13,087 nt of DNA, taken from Burkholderiaceae bacterium (GTDB lineage: Bacteria; Pseudomonadota; Gammaproteobacteria; Burkholderiales; Burkholderiaceae_F). Shown here in pieces: positions 11,246-13,087 of the stretch. Location: positions 1 through 13,087 of the forward strand of contig JACCSD010000068.1 of the NCBI GenBank assembly GCA_013813185.1, given 5' to 3'. Every line of letters begins with the position of its first letter. Position 1 is the first letter of the stretch. The notes under the pieces are model-generated. The model was not told the DNA's origin and searched no databases. It was given only the letters and a program-made list of their open reading frames with translations. The translations under genes were made by a program, and so were the position numbers.

Positions 11246-12781
11246 ATGCGCGCAATGCAACTCCTGCGATGGGGCGTCATGTTGCTGGCCGGCGCCGTGC
11301 CGGTGGCTGCGGCGCAACAGCCGCCGCTGTGCAGCACGGTGCCTTTCTCCGAGCGTGAGGCCTTGCGCTCTATCGGCGCCTGCCGCGACGGTGCGCCCAT
11401 CATTGACGTAGCCCCGAGGACGACTGAACCTGCGCGGTCGGTGATCGTTCCAGTACCGAACGTGGTCGGTTTGGGCTTCGACGACGCGCGCAACCGGCTG
11501 GCCGGTTTTTCGCTGCGGCGTTCGTATCGCGCCAGTGCCGAACCCGGAGGCACGGTATTGGAGCAGCAACCTGCGCCGCCCACGCGTCTCGCGGCGGGGG
11601 CGATCGTCAGGCTGGTGTTATCCGACGCAACGCTGCGGCCTGCGCCGCGCGTGTCCCCGGCAGAAATCGACGGAGTGCCCAATCCCGCGGCCAGGACGGA
11701 TGTCCGACCGCAGCCCGCCGTCGTCACGGATGGCGCTCGAACCGGCGCGGTGATAGAGCAAGGTCCCGCAGGCGCAGCCGGGCAGTCGAGCAGTACGATC
11801 CCACCGCTCGGGGCGTCGGATCGGGCCGGTATCGATCGGCTTGTCGTCCCGAACGTAGGGGGCATGACCTTTAGAGATGCGCAGGTGCGGCTCGGCAACT
11901 TCCGGGTCCAGCGCCGCGAGCGGCCGAGCACCGCACCGTTCGGGCGCGTGGTCGAACAGGTCCCGCAGCCATCGACGCGCGCGGCGCTTGGAAGCGTGGT
12001 GACGCTGGTCGTCTCCAGCGGCCCGGCGCGTGCCGCCGCGCCGGCGATCGAGACCTTTGAGCTGCCGAACGTGATCGGGCGCAGCTACGCCGATGCAAGC
12101 GGCGCCTTGTCCGAATTCAAAGTCGCGCGGATCGAAAAGGCGAGTGATGCCCCGAGCGGGCAGATCCTCGCGCAGGATCCCGCTGCCGGCACCTCGCTGG
12201 CGCCGGGGAGCGCGGTTGGTTTGCAGGTCTCTGATGGTTCGCTTGCGAGTGGCGCGGCAACCACGCCGGCAGGCACTCCGACACCGCCGGTGACGACGCC
12301 CGCCGCCGCATCGACGCCGGCCGCGACGACGCCGGCCGCGGAAACAGTGCCGCCGGCGGTTCCGGCAGTGGAAACGGCACCGACGGCGGCAGCGACGCCG
12401 TCCGTGGAAACGGCCACACCTGCAGCAGCAACGCCACCGGCGACTGCCGCCACACCAGCGTCTGCACAAAGCAATCGATTGCCCGTCACGTTTCCTAGCA
12501 GCGCCACGCTTTTGCTGATCGCGGGTGTGTTGATCGGCCTTGGGCTCGGTGCCTTGCTGACGCGCCGATTGTTTCTGAAGCGTCAGCCGACGGCGGACGT
12601 TGAACCCCCTGTGCCCGCGCGCCCCGAGCCGGCCGAGATTGTTGCGGTGCCGGTTGCTGAAACGGCTCCCGAAATCAGATTCGCTGCGCGGCTCGATGTG
12701 GGCGAAACCACTATCGAATTCGCCGCCCCGTCCGATGCCGACGAAACGACGATGGAACACTCCCGAGAGCTGCATGAGTAA
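11246..12781 (+). CDS. Triple-PASTA membrane protein with C-terminal helix and acidic tail
   Basis: The 511-residue product has an apparent signal peptide (1-23, MRAMQLLRWGVMLLAGAVPVAAA) and a short segment with C29 and C46. Three PASTA-like domains follow at about 67-127 (VPVPNVVGLGFDDARNRLAGF), 199-258 (LVVPNVGGMTFRDAQVRLGNF) and 271-330 (FELPNVIGRSYADASGALSEF). Then come an Ala/Thr/Pro stalk (about 333-408), a membrane helix (419-439, TLLLIAGVLIGLGLGALLTRR) and a cytoplasmic tail (440-511) with ETTIE and ETTME. PASTA domains usually bind muropeptides or beta-lactams and sit on Ser/Thr kinases or penicillin-binding proteins; here there is no kinase or transpeptidase. The predicted topology is PASTA outside and tail inside. 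The start at 11246 is preferred (AAAGGGTGG upstream); GTG 11231 and ATG 11255 are alternatives. The next gene overlaps its end. Confidence 0.8.
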   Translation: MRAMQLLRWGVMLLAGAVPVAAAQQPPLCSTVPFSEREALRSIGACRDGAPIIDVAPRTTEPARSVIVPVPNVVGLGFDDARNRLAGFSLRRSYRASAEPGGTVLEQQPAPPTRLAAGAIVRLVLSDATLRPAPRVSPAEIDGVPNPAARTDVRPQPAVVTDGARTGAVIEQGPAGAAGQSSSTIPPLGASDRAGIDRLVVPNVGGMTFRDAQVRLGNFRVQRRERPSTAPFGRVVEQVPQPSTRAALGSVVTLVVSSGPARAAAPAIETFELPNVIGRSYADASGALSEFKVARIEKASDAPSGQILAQDPAAGTSLAPGSAVGLQVSDGSLASGAATTPAGTPTPPVTTPAAASTPAATTPAAETVPPAVPAVETAPTAAATPSVETATPAAATPPATAATPASAQSNRLPVTFPSSATLLLIAGVLIGLGLGALLTRRLFLKRQPTADVEPPVPARPEPAEIVAVPVAETAPEIRFAARLDVGETTIEFAAPSDADETTMEHSRELHE

Positions 12782-13087
12782 CGTGAAGCTGCGCGCGAAG
12801 ATCGAGGTTTCCGCTGATGACGTCGAAAAGGCGCTGGTCGAGCATGCGAAAGACGAGCCGTCGGTAGCGCGCGTCATCGAGCACCTAGGCGGCTCCGCCG
12901 CAAAATCCGCCGCCGATGAGTTGAATCAGGCGCTCGATCTGAATGTGTTCGAGTTGCTCGCGCAGGGTTGGGGTCAGGTGCTTGCGGTGCGCAATGCGGT
13001 GCAACTCAGCGCGCTAATTCCGGGCCCGCCGGCCCTTGTCAGGCTCGACCAGCACACCATGACTTCGACCGCCTACCCGGTGCTGAA
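12774..13087 (+). CDS. Unidentified protein, N-terminal part (runs off window)
   Basis: The frame opens at an ATG 8 nt inside the PASTA gene's end, with GAGAG shortly before it, and stays open to the last base (104 codons). This overlap strongly suggests one transcript and coupled translation with the PASTA protein. The visible part has no signal peptide or membrane helix. It starts MSNVKLRAKIEVSADDVEKA, then is helical and acidic/basic (HAKDEPSVARVIEHLGG, AADELNQALDLNVFELLAQG), followed by PGPPALVRLDQHTMTS. A cytosolic partner of the PASTA protein's inner tail is a reasonable guess. I do not recognise the family. Confidence 0.75.
   Translation, partial: MSNVKLRAKIEVSADDVEKALVEHAKDEPSVARVIEHLGGSAAKSAADELNQALDLNVFELLAQGWGQVLAVRNAVQLSALIPGPPALVRLDQHTMTSTAYPVL

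Noticed and set aside
11020..11931. Minus-strand frame of about 303 codons opposite the end of the reductase and start of the PASTA gene
   Set aside because: It spans two well-supported genes in antisense, has no ribosome binding site and shows shadow composition.
12242..12470. GC-rich, repeat-looking stretch that might be a tandem repeat or CRISPR-like array
   Set aside because: There is no fixed unit or spacer pattern; it encodes the Ala/Thr/Pro stalk of the PASTA protein in frame.
11618..12877. Long minus-strand open frame (about 419 codons) opposite the PASTA gene
   Set aside because: It is extremely rich in Arg/Gly/Cys/His with no domain pattern, as expected for the complement of an Ala/Thr/Pro-rich GC-rich gene.

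Overview
The window is GC-rich by eye and densely coded, with short intergenic gaps, Gram-negative signal peptides and an outer-membrane lipoprotein signal. The protein families and codon use fit a proteobacterium, most likely a betaproteobacterium (Burkholderiales-like). That assignment is inferred from gene style, because no rRNA or marker gene is present. I see no tRNA, rRNA, CRISPR array, insertion sequence or phage gene.

Layout. Bases 1-134 hold the end of an unidentified gene, followed by a TerB-like protein gene. These converge on an OmpA/glycine-zipper lipoprotein gene, preceded on the same strand by a MetE-core methionine synthase of the MesD type. This gene is divergent from folE (GTP cyclohydrolase I). 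folE converges on a secreted staphylococcal-nuclease homologue across a 111-bp element that folds strongly. Upstream of the nuclease on the minus strand lies a fold-type II PLP ammonia-lyase/racemase, divergent from cysK. cysK converges on a three-gene minus-strand unit: periplasmic tandem rhodanese, YeeE/YedE (TsuA-like) sulfur transporter, and a 63-residue one-helix protein. Divergent from that unit is a plus-strand pair with overlapping stop/start: an anchored M23 peptidase and a signal-peptide-bearing L-isoaspartyl methyltransferase. These converge on a LapA-like two-helix coiled-coil protein. Divergent from it is a Kv-beta-type aldo-keto reductase, followed by an unusual three-PASTA membrane protein whose end overlaps an unidentified ORF running off the window.

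How the genes fit together. cysK, YeeE and the rhodanese form a plausible route for sulfur assimilation: thiosulfate handling in the periplasm, uptake, then cysteine synthesis. The methionine synthase adds a nearby sulfur amino acid step. The M23 peptidase, exported methyltransferase, OmpA lipoprotein and PASTA protein are envelope functions.

The most unusual points are these: the PASTA protein (signal peptide, three PASTA domains, Ala/Thr/Pro stalk, C-terminal helix and a tail with two ETT-x-E motifs) with its unknown downstream partner; a GC-rich hairpin that buries the nuclease ribosome binding site; the folded folE-nuclease spacer; stop codons built repeatedly into U-tract-less hairpins; and a small single-cysteine protein in the sulfur-uptake unit. 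The rest looks like ordinary chromosomal housekeeping and accessory sequence.
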